A stretch of 64,000 nt of DNA from Elysia crispata (taxonomy: Eukaryota > Mollusca > Gastropoda > Plakobranchidae), in contig JAWDGP010007415.1 of NCBI GenBank assembly GCA_033675545.1, positions 42,501 to 106,500 on the forward strand. Reading direction: 5' to 3'. Position 1 is the first letter of the stretch. Each line of letters opens with the position of its first letter. Below, one piece after another: positions 61,660 through 64,000 of this stretch. The notes beneath the pieces were generated by a model, which had not been told where the DNA came from, did not search any database, and worked only from the letters and a program-made list of their open reading frames with translations. Both the position numbers and the translations under genes were made by a program.

Positions 61660-61905
61660 GTTAAGTTCTAATACTTAAAGCAAACTAGACGGTGTAAAGT
61701 TCTAATACTTAAAGCAAAATAGACGGTGTCCAGTTCTAATATTGAAAAACAAACTAAACGGTGTTAAGTTCTAATAGTTAAAAGCAAACTAGACGGTGTT
61801 AAGTTCTAATACTGAAAAGCAAACTAGACGGTGTTAAGTTCTAATACTTAATGCAAACTAGACGGTGTTAAGTTTTGATACTTGAAACAAACTGGGCGGT
61901 GTAAG
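61660..61905. repeat. Tandem repeat of about 34-36 bases, seven units
   Basis: The unit begins AAGTTCTAATACTTAAAGCA and ends AGACGGTGTT. Units differ by small indels (AAA or AAAA before GC) and single substitutions; the last is most diverged. Confidence 0.9.
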
Positions 61906-62889
61906 TATTTCCAACCACCATTTTAGAAACGTAGCTCTGATAACAGAAAGCTAAAACCAGTTGAGTTGTTTACATAAAAGATTTATTTTTTTCTTAAACT
62001 ATGTAAAGCTTCAATAAAATCCATTTGAATCACAAATAAATTGCTATAAGAACCATTTTTGTTTTTGAAAAAAAAAAAAGCACAAGAAATAATCATTAAG
62101 ACTTGTTTCTTTGTGCCGTCACATACTCAAGGCAAGTAATAAAGTCTGGAATTTCACTTTCCTGACATGTCAGAGTAATACCCCTTGGTCAATTTTTTCT
62201 TCCTGTTTTTTCTGCTTAACTAAACTGCACCTCTGTCTCTCTTTTATTTCTTCCCATCCCCATTCGTCACTGCTTCCAACTTCAGCTAAAACCGTGGATC
62301 AATTTTCCAGATTTCAACACTGATATGGAACAGATCTCAGAATGCTTAATTTTGCTTTCACCCATCGCAAGTTCCGCCAAGTTGATTCCGCGAATCTGAT
62401 GTAACCGTTTCTAAATGACATCTTCGTAAAGAAGAAAGCCTCGACTGGGTGGTATGAAGCATCTTCATTGCAGTAACGCCATTTGGAAAAGTCTCGGAGT
62501 TGTGACCCTCAACGATTCTTTACACCTGGAAACCATTCTCAAGTGCTTTTACCTCGACAGTTTTAGATAATATTCATTCTTACTTTTCCCACTTAAAGTT
62601 GACTTTTTTAAAAACAAACGCGTTCCTTTTGGGTAGCTCATTTAGTGAATTCTTTAGCTTTGAGTTATGAGAACTTTCGTAAATACACATTCTAAGATGC
62701 ATTTTAAGATTAAATTGAAGCTTTTATATAGGAATTATTTTTTTTTTGTATATATAAGACAGTGAAATATTCTTTATTTTATTCCCGCTTAATGAATAAC
62801 ATGTATTACTTAAGTTGGTTTTCTTTTAATAATAATAATTCAAAATTTGACATTGGTAAAATTTCTTTATCCCTTTATCTTGCACTTTA

Positions 62890-62891
<2 letters not shown>
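61906..62891. other. No supported gene
   Basis: AT-rich. The frame at 62111-62323 has no domain support. Confidence 0.5.
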
Positions 62892-62978
<87 letters not shown>

Positions 62979-62983
62979 GTCTG

Positions 62984-63068
<85 letters not shown>

Positions 63069-63100
63069 CTATATATATATATCTCTCTTTCTCACTCTCT
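62892..63100. repeat. (CT)n-(CTAT)n-(TA)n microsatellite
   Basis: Two long CT tracts separated by an impure stretch (CTGTCTGT), passing into CTAT and TA repeats. Open frames across it are artefacts. Confidence 0.95.
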
Positions 63101-64000
63101 AATTTCAGATATTTTATTGTGGTTTTTTTCTTTAGTTTTATTCAAAGCGCTTCTATAAAAATTAATTGCATATGTTAAACTATGACTGTAATATTTAAAA
63201 TAATATCACTTTCTTGTTTTTTTTTGCACTATAAATTAAATGTAATTTTTAAAGTTCCAATATTGATTTTAATGATTCTAAATGTTTTAACATGCTCCTT
63301 TCGTTTTCTATGAAAGCTGAAAAAAAATAAGTTTTTTCTTTTACATCTTGGTATTAGAAGATGTTATATGAGTTGATAGACAGTCAAACAACCGCAGCTA
63401 TTCAAATCTCAAATAATGCGTCCGTGTGCGTGGTTTTAGACAGTATCAGAGGTGGAAAAAAAATCTTATCAATTGCACTCGATTATGACAGTTCACGAAG
63501 TGTTCTTTCTCTCACTTTCCTCAGTCGCATGTACTGTATGACGAGTTAGGGACTCCCTATTGAGGCCAGCATGATGGTCGCACAACTTGAACTGTCTTAT
63601 CGCGTGATACGACTGGCTGCGGGGTTATTTAGACTGTTAAGCTGGACTAAGCAAGTCTGCCGTATGAGTTTGCAGCTTCGATGTAGATCTATATCTATAC
63701 AATTTTCTTTACATTGGGTCCCTTTATCTTTCGTTTTATATGACTTTTTTTAAAATTAGATCTAGGTTTGTCGCGCTTGCTTCTTTAAAAACTAAGGTCG
63801 GGTTTCGTGTATCCTAAACTTTATTGTTGGTAGACATAAGACATTCTTTTCAACTTTGTCCGAAAATTTTGAGAGTATGGAGTTATTGAGAGAGTTTTAA
63901 ATCTAAAAAATGAAAGGTATATAATGGCTATAATATTTCATTGTTATGTTCCATGATTTCAGCATTTTTAATGTTTATAAGTAAGTGTTGATACAACTCT
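63101..64000. other. No supported gene
   Basis: AT-rich to the window end. Frames at 63361-63549 and 63571-63753 show no domain. Confidence 0.5.

Noticed and set aside
62762-63178. Ser/Leu-rich protein of 138 codons
   Set aside because: Translation of the (CT)n microsatellite.

Overview
The window looks like a repeat-rich, intergenic-to-intronic stretch of an animal genome. Evidence: AT-rich sequence with long (CT)n/(GA)n and (GTA/GCA)n microsatellites, consensus GT-AG splice sites, several classes of eukaryotic retrotransposon and DNA transposon, a 49-bp minisatellite, and no bacterial gene layout. A marine invertebrate, perhaps a mollusc, fits the element mix, but that is inference. No complete, undamaged host gene is visible.

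Region by region. From 2 to 34 kb the minus strand carries a dispersed tandem family of short coding exons. Eight intact cassettes (E1-E8), one degenerate copy and one shortened copy each start at a good 3' splice site. Each encodes a D-V-E-E-L-type start, a charged coiled-coil core of constant length (36 residues to a conserved Tyr/Cys), an L-K/Q-x-A/S-L-P-like tail and a stop. Flanking introns are duplicated with them, and between at least two copies the introns are far more alike than the exon cores. This is the most interesting signal in the window.

These gene blocks are broken up by copies of one minus-strand non-LTR retrotransposon family with zinc fingers, a YADD reverse transcriptase and a C-terminal restriction-like endonuclease (R2/NeSL type). 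Two long copies lie at 16.1-20.0 kb (A) and 35.7-39.6 kb (B). Fragments lie at 2, 6.3, 8.0, 15.2, 24-25, 28, 41.8, 43.2 and 45.3-46.6 kb. A and B share the same frameshifts and the same loss of the endonuclease domain. At 43.2 kb one fragment abuts the first 30 nt of U2 snRNA, which ties the family to U2 genes.

A piggyBac-like repeat (TTAA, 2.8 kb and 21.8 kb) and a ~2-kb duplicated block (13.4, 22.3 and 40.6 kb) add further layers. Two neighbouring IS630/Tc1-like transposons lie at 29.05-32.3 kb. The first has perfect terminal repeats and a nearly intact DDE transposase. The second is dead.

From 43.6 to 64 kb there are an RTE-like endonuclease fragment (plus strand, 44.2 kb), the 5' part of an R2/NeSL-type element inserted into a minisatellite monomer (45.3-49.3 kb), the 49-bp minisatellite itself (49.3-52.4 kb), a nearly full-length but decayed jockey/CR1-type LINE (minus strand, 56.5-60.6 kb) and several microsatellites. 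The rest shows no gene I can support.
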